Of a DNA stretch of 64,000 nt, positions 15,930-26,290 are shown one piece after another. The stretch spans positions 103,379 through 167,378 of the forward strand of contig NZ_JADYUM010000005.1 of NCBI RefSeq assembly GCF_021531815.1, in the 5' to 3' direction. The DNA comes from Pseudoflavonifractor phocaeensis. GTDB lineage: Bacteria > Bacillota > Clostridia > Oscillospirales > Oscillospiraceae. The notes beneath the pieces were generated by a model. That model saw nothing but the letters and a program-made list of their open reading frames with translations, was not told the origin of the DNA and searched no databases. The position numbers were made by a program, and so were the translations under genes. Every line of letters begins with the position of its first letter. Position 1 is the first letter of the stretch.

Positions 15930-17102
15930 ATGTCCAAAGAGTTGATCCGCCTGGCCAACTGCACCATGGCGTTCGACGACGAGGTCGTGCTTGACAACAT
16001 CAATCTGTATATTAAGGATAAAGAATTCCTCACACTGTTAGGCCCCAGTGGCTGCGGCAAGACTACCACCCTTCGGATCATCGGTGGTTTTCAGACGCCC
16101 ACTTCTGGGGACGTCTTTTTTGACGGTGTGAGGATTAATGCTGTTCCGCCCCATAAACGGGCCATCAACACGGTGTTTCAGAAGTACGCCCTGTTTCCCC
16201 ACCTGAATGTGTATGAAAATATCGCCTTCGGCCTTCGCATCCCCAAGGTGGACGGGAAAGGCAAGAAGGTGAAGCTGCCCGAGGAGGAGATCCACCAGCG
16301 GGTCATGGAGATGCTGGAAGTGGTCAACCTGCGGGGCTTTGAGAAGCGCCACATTACCCAGCTCTCCGGCGGCCAGCAGCAGCGGGTTGCCATTGCCCGG
16401 GCCCTGGTGAACAAGCCCAAGGTGCTGCTGCTGGACGAGCCTCTGGGCGCCCTGGACCTAAAGCTGCGCAAGGACATGCAGAACGAGCTGAAGCGCATCC
16501 AGAAGGCCATGGAGATCACCTTCATCTATGTCACCCACGACCAGGAGGAGGCCCTTGCCATGTCCGACACCGTGGTGGTCATGGACGCGGGCAAGATCCA
16601 GCAGATCGGCACCCCGGAGGACATCTACAACGAGCCCAAGAACGCCTTTGTGGCCGACTTTATCGGGGAGTCCAACATCATTGACGGCATCATGCGGGCC
16701 GACGGTGTGGTGGAGATCTTCAACCGGAAGTTTCAGTGTCTGGACGGCGGGTTTGCCAAGGACGAGCCGGTGGACGTGGTCATCCGGCCCGAGGACGTGG
16801 ACATCGTCCCCGAGGACCAGGGCCAGCTGAAGGGCACCGTCACCAACGTCACTTTCAAGGGGATGCAGTACGACATCATCGTGGACTTTTACGGCTTCAA
16901 GTGGCTGATCCAGACCACCGACCTGTCCCCGGTGGGCAGCCGCATCGGCATCAAGATCGATCCCGACGGCATCCACGTCATGAAAAAGAGCCAGTACTCC
17001 GGCATGTTCGGCGACTACTCCTCTTACTCCGAGGAGTATGAGGAGATCAGCGACGCCAGCTTCGATCCCGAGGAGGATCAGGAGGGCGGAGATGAAGAAT
17101 AA
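15930..17102 (+). CDS. potA: Spermidine/putrescine ABC transporter ATPase PotA
   Basis: A 390-residue ATPase energising polyamine uptake. Walker [13 protein letters not shown]-loop [11 protein letters not shown], signature [15 protein letters not shown], Walker [12 protein letters not shown] and His switch [14 protein letters not shown] are all present. They are followed by the family's C-terminal TOBE/OB domain ([14 protein letters not shown]). The acidic tail after residue 365 is extra. ATG at 15930 follows GGGGGAGGAT. The last 11 bases overlap potB. Confidence 0.93.
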   Translation: MSKELIRLANCTMAFDDEVVLDNINLYIKDKEFLTLLGPSGCGKTTTLRIIGGFQTPTSGDVFFDGVRINAVPPHKRAINTVFQKYALFPHLNVYENIAFGLRIPKVDGKGKKVKLPEEEIHQRVMEMLEVVNLRGFEKRHITQLSGGQQQRVAIARALVNKPKVLLLDEPLGALDLKLRKDMQNELKRIQKAMEITFIYVTHDQEEALAMSDTVVVMDAGKIQQIGTPEDIYNEPKNAFVADFIGESNIIDGIMRADGVVEIFNRKFQCLDGGFAKDEPVDVVIRPEDVDIVPEDQGQLKGTVTNVTFKGMQYDIIVDFYGFKWLIQTTDLSPVGSRIGIKIDPDGIHVMKKSQYSGMFGDYSSYSEEYEEISDASFDPEEDQEGGDEE

Positions 17103-17946
17103 GCTGTCCCTTTTTGCCGTCCCGTATGTGATCTGGATGGCGCTGCTGGTGGTGGCGCCCATCGTCATGGTGGTGATCTACGCCTTTACCACGGCGGACG
17201 GCGGCTTCTCCCTGTCCAACTTCGCCCGGATGGGGACCTACGCCGTTATTTTCACCCGCTCCTTCAAGCTGGCCCTCATCGCCACCGCCATCTGTCTGCT
17301 GGTGGGGTACCCCGTGGCCTACGCCATGGCCAAGGAGGGCCCCGGCTTCCAGCGCATCGCCTCGGTGCTCATCATGCTGCCCATGTGGGTCAACTTCCTG
17401 CTGCGCACCTACGCCTGGATGTCCATTCTGGAAAAAAACGGACTGCTGAACCAGCTCTTTTCCGCCATGGGCCTGTTTGACCTCATCAACAGCGTCTTCG
17501 GCACCAATATCCAGTATTTCAAGATGATCGGCACCTCCGGGGCGGTGGTGCTGGGCATGGTCTATAACTACCTGCCCTTTATGATCCTGCCCATCTACTC
17601 CGTCATCATCAAGCTGGACAACAGCCTTCTGGAGGCTGCCCGGGACCTGGGGGCCAACTCCGCCGGGGTGTTCCGGAAGGTCATTCTGCCCCTGTCTCTC
17701 CCTGGGGTGCTGTCCGGCATCACTATGGTATTCGTTCCCTCCGTGTCCACCTTCGCCATCTCCCGCCTGCTGGGCGGCGGCACCCAGATGATGCTGGGCG
17801 ACCTGATCGAGCAGCAGTTCCTGGGCGGGGCCTACAACCCCCACTTGGGCAGTGCCATCGCCCTGGTGATGATGGTGATCGTGGTGGTCTGTATGTGGGT
17901 CATGAACCACTTCGGTGAGGGCGAGGAACAGGCGGTGATGCTATGA
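17092..17946 (+). CDS. potB: Spermidine/putrescine permease PotB
   Basis: A 284-residue membrane permease with six predicted helices and the EAA loop that docks to PotA ([20 protein letters not shown] near residue 180). The ATG at 17092 lies inside the end of potA, with AGGAGGGCGGAG as ribosome-binding site; a longer frame from 17038 has none. The stop overlaps potC as ATGA. Confidence 0.92.
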   Translation: MKNKLSLFAVPYVIWMALLVVAPIVMVVIYAFTTADGGFSLSNFARMGTYAVIFTRSFKLALIATAICLLVGYPVAYAMAKEGPGFQRIASVLIMLPMWVNFLLRTYAWMSILEKNGLLNQLFSAMGLFDLINSVFGTNIQYFKMIGTSGAVVLGMVYNYLPFMILPIYSVIIKLDNSLLEAARDLGANSAGVFRKVILPLSLPGVLSGITMVFVPSVSTFAISRLLGGGTQMMLGDLIEQQFLGGAYNPHLGSAIALVMMVIVVVCMWVMNHFGEGEEQAVML

Positions 17947-18797
17947 AAAAGAACCGTCTCGGCAGCCGCCTGTTTATGGGGCTGGTGTTCCTGTTCCTGT
18001 ACGCCCCCATCCTTCTGCTCATCATCTTCTCCTTCAACGAGGGCAACAGCAGCGTGGTGTGGAAGGGGTTCTCCCTGCGCTGGTATGTGGAGCTGTTCCA
18101 GGACCGGGTGGTCATGAACAGCGTATACACCACCCTTCTGGTCTCCCTGCTGGCCACCGTCATTGCCACCGCGGCGGGCACCTTCGCCGCCATCGGCTTC
18201 TTCACCATGGACCGCCGCCTCCGCCGCCCCCTGATGGTGGTCAACGACATCCCCATGATGAATGCCGACATCGTCACCGGCGTCAGCCTGTGCCTGTTCT
18301 TCGTGGCCGCCTTCGCCGGGTGGAACGGCTTTGTCTCCTGGATGGAGAGCACCTACCGGCTGACGGCGCCCCGGCTGTACCTGGGCTTCGGCACCCTGCT
18401 GCTGGCCCACATCAGCTTCAACATTCCCTATGTGATCCTGAACGTGATGCCTAAGCTGCGGCAGATGGACAAGAACCTCATCGACGCGGCCCAGGACCTG
18501 GGCTGTACCTGGATGCAGGCGTTTTGGAAGGTAGTGGTCCCGGAGATCAAGCCCGGCATCATCTCCGGCGCCCTCATCGCCTTCACCATGTCCATTGACG
18601 ACTTCGTCATCTCTTACTTTACCGCGGGCTCCGCCACCTCCACTCTGGCCATGACCATCTACGGCATGACCAAAAAGCGGGTCAGCCCGGAGATCAACGC
18701 CATTTCCACCTTGCTGTTTGTGACGGTGCTGGTGCTGCTCATCGTGGTCAACGTGCGGGAGGCCCAGCAGGAGAAGGCGCTGGCGAAAAAGAAGTAA
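17943..18797 (+). CDS. potC: Spermidine/putrescine permease PotC
   Basis: A 284-residue second membrane subunit, with about six helices. It has the EAA loop IDAAQDLGCTWMQAFWKVVV near residue 180 and the family motif ISGALIAFTMSIDDFVISYF. It starts within the potB stop codon (ATGA), so the two subunits are translationally coupled. Confidence 0.92.
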   Translation: MKKNRLGSRLFMGLVFLFLYAPILLLIIFSFNEGNSSVVWKGFSLRWYVELFQDRVVMNSVYTTLLVSLLATVIATAAGTFAAIGFFTMDRRLRRPLMVVNDIPMMNADIVTGVSLCLFFVAAFAGWNGFVSWMESTYRLTAPRLYLGFGTLLLAHISFNIPYVILNVMPKLRQMDKNLIDAAQDLGCTWMQAFWKVVVPEIKPGIISGALIAFTMSIDDFVISYFTAGSATSTLAMTIYGMTKKRVSPEINAISTLLFVTVLVLLIVVNVREAQQEKALAKKK

Positions 18798-18866
18798 GTT
18801 CCATGTTCTCAAGGCCGCTTGTCCGGCCCGGAGATAGATCAATCTTGTAATTGGAGGAATGATAAA

Positions 18867-20009
18867 TTGAAAAAAATCGTAGCCTTGACCCTCGCCATGA
18901 CGTTGGCGGCGGGCCTGTTCCTGACAGGATGCGCTATGGATGAGAACAGCGGAAACGCCGGTTCTGCCGGAGGCGCGCAGTCAAACAGCAGCGGCGGCAA
19001 GAAGGGTGACCGCGTGGTCAATGTCTGCAGCTGGGGTGAGTATATCGACACCGATCTGATCGACCAATTTGAGGAGGAGACCGGCATCAAGGTCAACTAC
19101 CAGACCGCCGAGAGCAACGAGGCCCTGTACTCCCTGCTGAAAAACGGCGGCGCCAACTATGACGTCATCGTCCCCTCTGACTATATGATCTCCCAGCTGA
19201 TTGAGGAAGACATGCTGGCTGAGCTCAACTACGACAATATCCCCAATTTCTCCCTCATTGACGACCGGTTCAAGAACCTGTCCTACGACCCGGACAACAA
19301 GTACACCGTCCCCTACACCTGGGGCACCCTGGGCATCATCTATAACTCCACCATGGTGGACGAGGAGATCACCAGCTGGAGCGCCATGTTCGACGAGAAA
19401 TACGCCGGGGACGTGCTGCTCATCGGAAACTCCCGGGACGCGCTGGCCATGGGCTTGTACTACCTGGGCTACTCCGTCAATACCACGGACGAGAAGGAGA
19501 TCCGGGAGGCCTACCAGCTCATTGCCGACGCCGCGGCCAAGGGCGTCTACCAGGGCAAGGTAATGGATGAGATCTTCCAGAAGATGGAGGGCGGCAACGC
19601 TGCTGTCAGCACCTACTACGCCGGCGACTACCTGACCATGCTGGAGAATAACGAGGACCTGCGCTATGTGGTGCCCGAGGAGGGCTCCAACTGGTTTGTG
19701 GACGCCATGTGCGTGCTGAAGGACGCCCAGAACAAGGAGGAGGCCGAGGAGTGGATCAACTTTATCACCTCCACCGAGGCCAGCCTGGCCAATATGGACT
19801 ATATCTGGTATGCCTCCCCCAATAAGGAAGCTCTGGAGCAGTACCCTGACTATTACAAGGATACCTACGGAGAGGAGCTGGACCAGGAGCTGTATGAGAT
19901 CATGGCCGCGCCCCAGGAGGTGCTGGACCGCTGCGAGGCCTACTTGGTCCTGCCCGCCGAGACCCGTACCCTGTATAACGACCTTTGGATCCAGCTGGGT
20001 GTGGGCTGA
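18867..20009 (+). CDS. potD: Spermidine/putrescine-binding lipoprotein PotD
   Basis: A 380-residue substrate-binding lipoprotein. The signal peptide ends in the lipobox LTGC (about residue 18), followed by a Ser/Gly-rich spacer and a periplasmic-binding-protein fold. Polyamine-site residues typical of PotD are present: CSWGEYID, SDYMISQL, PYTWGTLGIIYNS and the acidic DYIWYASPN segment. The start is TTG at 18867, 9 bp after GGAGG; an out-of-frame ATG just upstream meets a stop at once. It closes the operon, with a terminator 37 bp later. Confidence 0.93.
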   Translation: MKKIVALTLAMTLAAGLFLTGCAMDENSGNAGSAGGAQSNSSGGKKGDRVVNVCSWGEYIDTDLIDQFEEETGIKVNYQTAESNEALYSLLKNGGANYDVIVPSDYMISQLIEEDMLAELNYDNIPNFSLIDDRFKNLSYDPDNKYTVPYTWGTLGIIYNSTMVDEEITSWSAMFDEKYAGDVLLIGNSRDALAMGLYYLGYSVNTTDEKEIREAYQLIADAAAKGVYQGKVMDEIFQKMEGGNAAVSTYYAGDYLTMLENNEDLRYVVPEEGSNWFVDAMCVLKDAQNKEEAEEWINFITSTEASLANMDYIWYASPNKEALEQYPDYYKDTYGEELDQELYEIMAAPQEVLDRCEAYLVLPAETRTLYNDLWIQLGVG

Positions 20010-20048
20010 GCCCCGTGAATACCTGAGACAGGACAGAGCATAATGAAG

Positions 20049-20095
20049 AAAAGTCATGGAGAGTGGCCGACTGGCGCTTCTCCATGACTTTTTTC
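20049..20095 (+). terminator. Terminator of potABCD
   Basis: A 14-bp perfect stem AAAAGTCATGGAGA / TCTCCATGACTTTT (20049-20062, 20079-20092) is followed by further T residues. Confidence 0.9.
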
Positions 20096-20096
20096 T

Positions 20097-20134
20097 ATGT
20101 AAAAGGGAGGGCGCACAAACGTGCGCCCTCCCTT
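20097..20134 (-). terminator. Terminator of ackA
   Basis: A 14-bp stem AAGGGAGGGCGCAC / GTGCGCCCTCCCTT with a 4-base loop and, on the minus strand, a TTTT run. It lies 20 bp after the ackA stop and directly faces the pot terminator. Confidence 0.85.
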
Positions 20135-20154
20135 GGGGTACGGACAATACAGGC

Positions 20155-21351
20155 TCAGCCCGTGACGATGGCGGCGGTGTCCATGGCGATCATCAGTTCC
20201 TCGTTGGTGGGGATGACCAGGGTCCGGACAGTGGCGCCCTCGGCGGAGATGTCGATCTCCTCGCCGCGCTTGCCGTTCTTCTCGTCGTCGATCTTGATGC
20301 CCATGAACTCCAAGCCGCTGACGATGGCCTTGCGGTCGCCGGCGCCGTTCTCGCCCACGCCGGCGGTGAAGATGACGGCGTCCACGCCGCCCATAACGGC
20401 GGCATAGGAGCCGATGAGCTTCTTCACGCTGTAGTGGAACACGTCCAGAGCCAGGGCGGCCCGCTGGTTGCCCTCGGCCTTCGCCTTCTCCAGGTCACGG
20501 AAGTCGGAGGACACGCCGGAAATGCCCTGGACGCCGGACTTCTTATTCAGGACGTTCAGCATCTCCTTGATGTCCATGTTGTACTTGTTCATCAGGTACT
20601 CCAGGATACCGGCGTCGATGTCGCCGGCGCGGGTGCCCATGGGCAGGCCGGCCAGGGGGGTGAAGCCCATGGAGGTGTCCACGCTCTTGCCGCCGTCCAC
20701 GGCGGTGACGGAGGAGCCGTTGCCCAGGTGGCAGGAGATGAGCTTCAGCTCCTCAATGGGCTTGCCCAGCATGGCGGCGGCGCGGCCAGCCACATACTTG
20801 TGGCTGGTGCCGTGGAAGCCGTAGCGGCGGACCTTGTCCTGGGTATAATACTCATAGGGCAGGGCATAGGTGTAGGCCACGGGAGGCATGGTCTGGTGGA
20901 AGGCGGTGTCGAACACGGCCACCATGGGGGTGCCGGGCATCAGATCCTGACAGGCCTTGATGCCGATGATGTTGGCGGGGTTGTGCAGGGGGGCCAGGGG
21001 GTTGCACTCCTCGATGGCGGCCATGACCTCGTCGGTGATGAGCACAGACTTGGCGAACTTCTCGCCGCCGTGGACCACACGGTGACCCACCGCGTCGATC
21101 TCCTTCATGGAGCCGATGACGCCGTTCTTCTCGTCCACCAGAGCGTTCAGCACGGCCTGGATGGCCTCGGAGTGGGTGGGCATAGCCACATCGGCCTCCT
21201 TGATGGCCTCCTTGCCGGCGGGCTTGTAGGTGAACTTGCCGTCAATGCCGATGCGTTCGCACAGGCCCTTGGCCAGGACCTCCTGGGTCTCGGGATTGAG
21301 CAGCTGGTACTTCAGGGAGGAGCTGCCGGCATTGATTACAAGAATGTTCAT
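20155..21351 (-). CDS. ackA: Acetate kinase
   Basis: A 398-residue enzyme making acetate and ATP from acetyl phosphate, or the reverse. Family signatures: [11 protein letters not shown] at the start, [18 protein letters not shown], the phosphate loop [23 protein letters not shown] and FTAGVGENG. The full family length is present. The ATG at 21351 follows AAAGGAGAG. The usual partner pta (phosphotransacetylase) is not next to it; instead it diverges from tmcAL, an acetate-using enzyme. Confidence 0.96.
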   Translation of the reverse strand: MNILVINAGSSSLKYQLLNPETQEVLAKGLCERIGIDGKFTYKPAGKEAIKEADVAMPTHSEAIQAVLNALVDEKNGVIGSMKEIDAVGHRVVHGGEKFAKSVLITDEVMAAIEECNPLAPLHNPANIIGIKACQDLMPGTPMVAVFDTAFHQTMPPVAYTYALPYEYYTQDKVRRYGFHGTSHKYVAGRAAAMLGKPIEELKLISCHLGNGSSVTAVDGGKSVDTSMGFTPLAGLPMGTRAGDIDAGILEYLMNKYNMDIKEMLNVLNKKSGVQGISGVSSDFRDLEKAKAEGNQRAALALDVFHYSVKKLIGSYAAVMGGVDAVIFTAGVGENGAGDRKAIVSGLEFMGIKIDDEKNGKRGEEIDISAEGATVRTLVIPTNEELMIAMDTAAIVTG

Positions 21352-21426
21352 TGGAATCGCTCTCCTTTTTCAGGTTTTTGTTGCCTTGTCAGGCGGAATG
21401 TACTAAACTAAAGTGTCCTTAAAATT

Positions 21427-21455
21427 ATTCTACCGCTTTTTCTCCGTCAGGACAA
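21427..21455 (-). promoter_or_regulatory. Promoter of ackA
   Basis: Minus strand TTGTCC (21455-21450), 17 bases, TAGAAT (21432-21427). Confidence 0.65.
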
Positions 21456-21531
21456 CCTCTTTTTTGAAAATGACCATACTTTTTTTCGTTCTTCTGCATA
21501 CAGACAAACTATCGACAGGGAGGACAACCAT

Positions 21532-22743
21532 GTGAGGATCGCCGGGATCGTGGCGGAATATAATCCCTTCCACACGGGGCACGCCTATCAGATCGAACAG
21601 ACCAGGGCTGCTCTGGGCGCGGACGCGGGCGTGGTGGCCGTCATGAGCGGCAACTGGGTCCAGCAGGCGGGGTGCGCCGTGGCCGACAAGTGGACCCGGG
21701 CGCGGCTGGCTCTCATGGGCGGCGCGGACCTGGTGCTGGAGCTGCCCACGGTGTGGGCCATGTCCTCGGCGGAGTCCTTTGCCCGGGGGGCCGTAGCCCT
21801 ACTGGAGGGCTGCGGCGTGGTGACCCACCTGTCCTTCGGCAGCGAGTGCGGCGACGTGGACAAGCTGAGGCAGGTGGCCGCCTGCCTGGACAGCTCCGCC
21901 TACCGGGCGGGACTGCGCCGGTTCCTGGACGAGGGGATGACCTTTGCCGCCTGCCGTCAGGCAGTGGTCCGGGAGCTGCTGGGGGAGGAGCTGTCCGGCC
22001 TGCTCGCCGGCCCCAACAACAACCTGGGTGTGGAGTATATCCGCGCTCTCAACGCCCTGAAAAGCGGCATCCAGCCCGTAACCGTCACCAGACGGGGGGC
22101 GGGACACAACGCGCTCGCCGGCGGGGGAGAAGCGCCCACGTTTCTCTCAGCCACCCAGCTGCGAGCCTACCTTCGGGAGGGACGCTGGGAGGCGGCGGAG
22201 CCCTACCTGGTCCCCGGGGGCCGGGCGCTTTTGGAAGGGAACCCCGCGGGCCTGCCCGGTTTGGAGCGGGTGGAGCGGGCCGTGTTGGCCCGGGTGCGGA
22301 CCATGACCGCCGACGATTGGGCCAGACTGCCCGACTCGGGGGAGGCGGAGGGCCTTCCCCAGCGTCTGGAGAAAGCGGGGCGGCAGTGTGCCTCTATGGA
22401 GGAGTTTTTTGATCTGGCCAAGACCAAGCGGTACACCCACGCCCGGCTGCGGCGACTGGCCCTGTGGGCCTGGTTGGGATTGACAGAAGATGACCGGCCG
22501 GAATGTCCGCCCTACCTGCGGGTACTGGGCTTTAATGGCCGGGGACAGACTATCTTGAAGGAGATGAAGGAGCGGGCGGTCCTGCCGGTGATCACCAAGC
22601 CCGCCCACGCCAGACAGCTGGGGGAGGCGGGCCGCCGGCTTTTTGAACAGGAGGCTCGGTGTACCGACCTGTATGACCTGTGCTTTGAGACGGTGCCCGC
22701 CCCCGGCCGGGAGTGGACCACCGGGCCCGTGATTCTGCCGTGA
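21532..22743 (+). CDS. tmcAL: tRNA(Met) cytidine acetate ligase TmcAL
   Basis: A 403-residue enzyme (YlbM family) that uses ATP and free acetate to form N4-acetylcytidine at the wobble base of elongator tRNA(Met). Nucleotidyltransferase motifs GIVAEYNPFHTGH at residues 4-16 (HxGH) and later SGNWVQQ and GPNNNLGVEYI fit the family. The start is GTG at 21532, after GGGAGGA; an ATG two bases earlier runs into TGA. It diverges from ackA with a 180-bp shared upstream region and is followed 20 bp later by the DUF3810 gene. Confidence 0.9.
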   Translation: MRIAGIVAEYNPFHTGHAYQIEQTRAALGADAGVVAVMSGNWVQQAGCAVADKWTRARLALMGGADLVLELPTVWAMSSAESFARGAVALLEGCGVVTHLSFGSECGDVDKLRQVAACLDSSAYRAGLRRFLDEGMTFAACRQAVVRELLGEELSGLLAGPNNNLGVEYIRALNALKSGIQPVTVTRRGAGHNALAGGGEAPTFLSATQLRAYLREGRWEAAEPYLVPGGRALLEGNPAGLPGLERVERAVLARVRTMTADDWARLPDSGEAEGLPQRLEKAGRQCASMEEFFDLAKTKRYTHARLRRLALWAWLGLTEDDRPECPPYLRVLGFNGRGQTILKEMKERAVLPVITKPAHARQLGEAGRRLFEQEARCTDLYDLCFETVPAPGREWTTGPVILP

Positions 22744-22763
22744 CCAAGGGAGAGAACTGCGCC

Positions 22764-23873
22764 ATGAAGATCATGATCAAAAACAAGGGACAGGTCCGGT
22801 GGGGGCTGGCGGCCGCCCTGGTCCTGCCCCTGCTGCTGTTGGGGCTGTTCACCCTGCTCAAGGGGAACCGGAGCGCCATGGATTTCTGGGTGTTTCAGGT
22901 GATGGCTCCGGCGGAGCAATGCCTGGGGCGACTTTGGTCCGTGGTCCCTTGTTCGGGACTGGAGCTGTTTGTCGCTGTATTTCTGGTGGGTAATGGGGTC
23001 TGGCTGGTCCGGACCCTGGTGCTGGCTTTCCGGGAAAGAGTGGGACGGGCCTTGGTCCGCCGGCTCCTGGCTTTGGGAGCCGCCTGGCTCTGGCTGTGGT
23101 GCGGGGTGTGCTGGCTGTGGAACGCCGCGTATTATGCGTCCAACTTTGGAGAGCGCTCCGGTTTGAAGATGGAGCCCTATTCGGTGGAGACCCTGGCCGC
23201 TGTCACGGAATACTTTGCCCAAAACGCGGCCCGGCTGTCCTCCCAGGTGCCCCGGGACAGGGAGGGGCATTTTGCCATGGGACCGGGGGAGAGCATCGAG
23301 CGGGGGATCGCGGTCTACGAAAACCTGACAAGGGAATTTCCTTGCCTGTACATGAAGCCGGTAAGGGCGAAACCGATCTTTTTCTCCCGGCTCCAGAGCA
23401 TCCTGGGCTTCACCGGGATGTATTTTCCCTTCACCGGAGAGGCCAATGTGAATGTGGACGCCCCTGCCTGCCTGATCCCCGCCACCGTGGCCCACGAGAT
23501 GGCCCATCAGCGAATGGTGGCATCGGAGCTGGAGGCCAACTTTGTGGGGATCGCCGCCTGTACCACCTGTGATGACGTGGCGTACCAATATTCCGGATAC
23601 CTGATGGGGCTGATCCAGCTGTGCAACGCCCTGTACCCCGTGGACCCGGAGGGCTGGTACGACATCGCCGGGCGGTGGTTCACCGCGGAGCTGTCCGCCG
23701 ACTGGTCGGATAATAACGCCTACTGGCAGGCGCTGGAGTCGCCGGTGGAGGACGCGGCGGGGGACGCCTACGACTCCTTCCTGAAAGGAAACGGCCAGGA
23801 ACTGGGCATGCGTTCTTACGGCGCCTGCGTGGACCTGATCGTGGCCTACTATGGAGCGGATGCGGAGCGCTGA
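22764..23873 (+). CDS. DUF3810 membrane protein with HExxH motif
   Basis: A 369-residue protein. Three hydrophobic segments near residues 15-35, 65-85 and 100-120 precede an extracytoplasmic domain. That domain contains PATVAHEMAHQRMVASELEANFVG, i.e. HEMAH plus a downstream Glu, the layout of a gluzincin zinc peptidase. This matches the DUF3810 family, whose substrate is unknown. ATG at 22764 follows AAGGGAGAG. It lies 20 bp after tmcAL and could be co-transcribed. Confidence 0.78.
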   Translation: MKIMIKNKGQVRWGLAAALVLPLLLLGLFTLLKGNRSAMDFWVFQVMAPAEQCLGRLWSVVPCSGLELFVAVFLVGNGVWLVRTLVLAFRERVGRALVRRLLALGAAWLWLWCGVCWLWNAAYYASNFGERSGLKMEPYSVETLAAVTEYFAQNAARLSSQVPRDREGHFAMGPGESIERGIAVYENLTREFPCLYMKPVRAKPIFFSRLQSILGFTGMYFPFTGEANVNVDAPACLIPATVAHEMAHQRMVASELEANFVGIAACTTCDDVAYQYSGYLMGLIQLCNALYPVDPEGWYDIAGRWFTAELSADWSDNNAYWQALESPVEDAAGDAYDSFLKGNGQELGMRSYGACVDLIVAYYGADAER

Positions 23874-24041
23874 ACCTTGCAAACAGACGCCGCGTCCAGC
23901 CTGTTCCTTCGAAGCCTCGGAACGGCAGACAAACTTTTCTTTGAAAAAACCATATGCTTTTTTCGGGAATTGTGGTATGATGATAAACAGGACTTTTATG
24001 TGGTGCCGCGGAACCGGGGCGGCTGGAAAGGAGCGGACGGT

Positions 24042-25499
24042 ATGGGCAAAAAGTGGATACGGCTTTTGCTGCCGGCGGCGATGCTGCTGCTGTTGTCCGG
24101 CTGTCTGTTTCGTCCGCCGGACGAGCTTTATAAGCGTCCGGAGAAATCGGCCGGCTACGACCAGTTGGCCACGGCCATCCGGGAGGTTCGCTCGGGTCTG
24201 GAGGCGGAGTTCGGCGTTTCTGTTGAGGACGCTGTGATCGTCTCCGGCGACAATACGGCGGCCATCCAGCTCCAGGACCTGGACGGAGATGGCCAGCGGG
24301 AGAGTGCCTTGAGCTTTATCCGGGTGCCCGGGGAAGAAAAATCCCTGAAAATCTACATCTTTCAGCAGGTGGGGGAGAACTATCAGGCCACCGGCCTGGT
24401 GGAAGGGGCCGGAGCGGCCATCTACTCCATCGATTACGCCGACCTGAACGGGAGCGGCAGCAAGGAACTGGTGGTCAATTGGCAGGTCAGCGCCGGCGTT
24501 TACCAGCTGGGCGCCTACACCTTGGACGAATTGGAGCCGGAGGGGCAGAACGCCGCCGTCAGGCTCAGCCAATATCAAAATCAGGACCGCTCCAAACTGT
24601 TGGCCACGGAGCTGCTGCTGACCAGCTGCAGCGGGGCCAGCGAGGGGGCCAACAGTTATGCCAGCGGCTACCGGCTGCTGGACATCGACCAGGATACCCG
24701 GACGGAGATCGCCGTGGTCCGCATCGAGGCCGCCGGCGCGGGCAGCAGGGTGGAGGTCTATGGCTGGAGGGACGGTTCCTTTGCCAGTCTGAGCAGCGCC
24801 GGCCTCTCCGCGGGCGTGGTGACGCTGAACCGGGTGCGTTCCAACTACCTCAGCGGCGATTACTATCCCCCCGCCCTGTATGTGACCTGTACCATGCCCG
24901 ACGGCACCAAGACCATCGATGTGTTGGCTTACCGGGATGGACAGTTGGTCAACCTGTCTCTGGATGAGACCGGAGTCAGCCGGAACAGGCTGGGGAGCTA
25001 TGTGGATGTGGGGCTCAGCGACGTCAACTCCGACTCTGTGCTGGAGATCCCCGCGCTGCGGCCTCTGCCCGTCTACGGGGAAGGGGTCTCGTCCAACTTC
25101 TGGCTCATTGACTGGAGCCAGTATAATGGCCAGGGACAGTGCGCAAAAGTGATGACCACCTATCATAATGTGGCAGACAGCTGGTATCTGGAGATCCCGG
25201 AGAGCTGGGACGGGATGATCACCATTGCGCGAAACGATTCTCTCAGCGGGCAGCGGCAGGTCATTTTCTCCCTGTGGCAGGGCTGGGACCAGTCTCCTGT
25301 TCCCTTCCTGAGCATTTACCGGCTCACGGGAAGCAACCGGAGCATCCGGGTGGAGGAGGACGACCGCTTCATCCTGCGGGAGGAGGGCGAGGTCATCTAT
25401 GCCGCCAAATTCTATGACTGTGACTGGGACTGCGGACTGGACCAGGTTGGACTGATGGAGCGGTTCAAGACCATCCAGACGAGCTGGTCCAACGAGTGA
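24042..25499 (+). CDS. Large lipoprotein with VCBS/FG-GAP-like acidic repeats
   Basis: A 485-residue lipoprotein: signal LLLPAAMLLLLSGC with Cys at about residue 20, then a beta-rich domain. It carries several Asp-rich blocks (QDLDGDGQRESA, YADLNGSGSKEL, LDIDQDTRTEIA, LSDVNSDSVLEI) that look like calcium-binding FG-GAP/VCBS repeats. I know no assigned function. ATG at 24042 follows AAAGGAG; the longer upstream frame lacks a site. It ends 31 bp before a response-regulator gene, so it may be the first gene of a lipoprotein-two-component operon and perhaps its sensor partner. Confidence 0.7.
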   Translation: MGKKWIRLLLPAAMLLLLSGCLFRPPDELYKRPEKSAGYDQLATAIREVRSGLEAEFGVSVEDAVIVSGDNTAAIQLQDLDGDGQRESALSFIRVPGEEKSLKIYIFQQVGENYQATGLVEGAGAAIYSIDYADLNGSGSKELVVNWQVSAGVYQLGAYTLDELEPEGQNAAVRLSQYQNQDRSKLLATELLLTSCSGASEGANSYASGYRLLDIDQDTRTEIAVVRIEAAGAGSRVEVYGWRDGSFASLSSAGLSAGVVTLNRVRSNYLSGDYYPPALYVTCTMPDGTKTIDVLAYRDGQLVNLSLDETGVSRNRLGSYVDVGLSDVNSDSVLEIPALRPLPVYGEGVSSNFWLIDWSQYNGQGQCAKVMTTYHNVADSWYLEIPESWDGMITIARNDSLSGQRQVIFSLWQGWDQSPVPFLSIYRLTGSNRSIRVEEDDRFILREEGEVIYAAKFYDCDWDCGLDQVGLMERFKTIQTSWSNE

Positions 25500-25530
25500 A
25501 CCTGAGGGGTCAGAACGGAGGAAAAAGACC

Positions 25531-26220
25531 GTGAGAAAGATACTGGTGTTGGAGGATGAGGAGAATATCCGCAGCTTTGTGGTCATCAACCTGAAGCGGG
25601 CGGGCTACACCACCATTGAGGCGGGGACCGGAGAGGACGCTCTGGCCGCCCTCAAGGCCAATCCGGACATCAAGGTGGCTCTGCTGGACATCATGCTGCC
25701 CGACATCGACGGCTTTGAGGTCTGCCGCCGCATCCGGGCTATGGACAATAAGATCGGCATCATTATGCTGACCGCCCGCACTCAGGAGATGGACAAGGTC
25801 ACCGGCCTGATGACCGGCGCCGACGACTATGTGACCAAGCCCTTTTCGCCGGCGGAGCTCACCGCCCGGGTGGACGCCCTGTACCGGAGGACCGGCGGCG
25901 ACATCGAGTCGGTGGCCGCGGATGAGATCAGCGCTCCGCCCTTCCTGCTGAATACACGCAACCGTACCCTGGAGAAAAACGGCCAACGGGTGAAGCTGAC
26001 CCAGGTGGAGTATTCCATTATCAAGCTGTTTATGGAAAATCCCGGCAAGGCGCTCTCCCGCGAGGAGATCATGGATACCGTCTGGGGGAAGGACTACTTC
26101 GGGGAACTGAAGATTGTGGACGTGAACATCCGCCGCCTGCGCATCAAGATCGAAGACAATGCCCAAAAGCCTGTCTTCATCAATACCGTGTGGGGCTACG
26201 GCTACAAGTGGGGGAGCTGA
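25531..26220 (+). CDS. OmpR/PhoB-family response regulator
   Basis: A 229-residue regulator. The receiver domain has the acidic pocket EDEEN, phospho-acceptor Asp53 (LLDIMLPD), Thr in LTAR and Lys in TKPFSPAEL. The C-terminal winged helix (LTQVEYSIIKLFMENPGKAL, VDVNIRRLRIKIEDN, TVWGYGYKW) is OmpR type. The start is GTG at 25531 after GGAGGAAAAAG. It is paired with the histidine kinase 70 bp downstream. Confidence 0.93.
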   Translation: MRKILVLEDEENIRSFVVINLKRAGYTTIEAGTGEDALAALKANPDIKVALLDIMLPDIDGFEVCRRIRAMDNKIGIIMLTARTQEMDKVTGLMTGADDYVTKPFSPAELTARVDALYRRTGGDIESVAADEISAPPFLLNTRNRTLEKNGQRVKLTQVEYSIIKLFMENPGKALSREEIMDTVWGKDYFGELKIVDVNIRRLRIKIEDNAQKPVFINTVWGYGYKWGS

Positions 26221-26290
26221 ACCCTCCGAGAGGGCGTTGAGGCGCGGAAGTTGAACAGACGCGGTCTGGATAGAAAAGGAGGTGCGGTCC

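Noticed and set aside
20056..21411. Plus-strand frame across ackA
   Set aside because: It runs antisense through ackA and its terminator; the sequence is the His/Gly/Val-rich type typical of antisense frames.
22512..25589. Very long open frame on the minus strand (1025 codons)
   Set aside because: It runs opposite to three well-supported genes (end of tmcAL, DUF3810, lipoprotein), lacks a ribosome-binding site, and its composition (Gln/His/Gly-rich) is that of an antisense shadow in GC-rich DNA.
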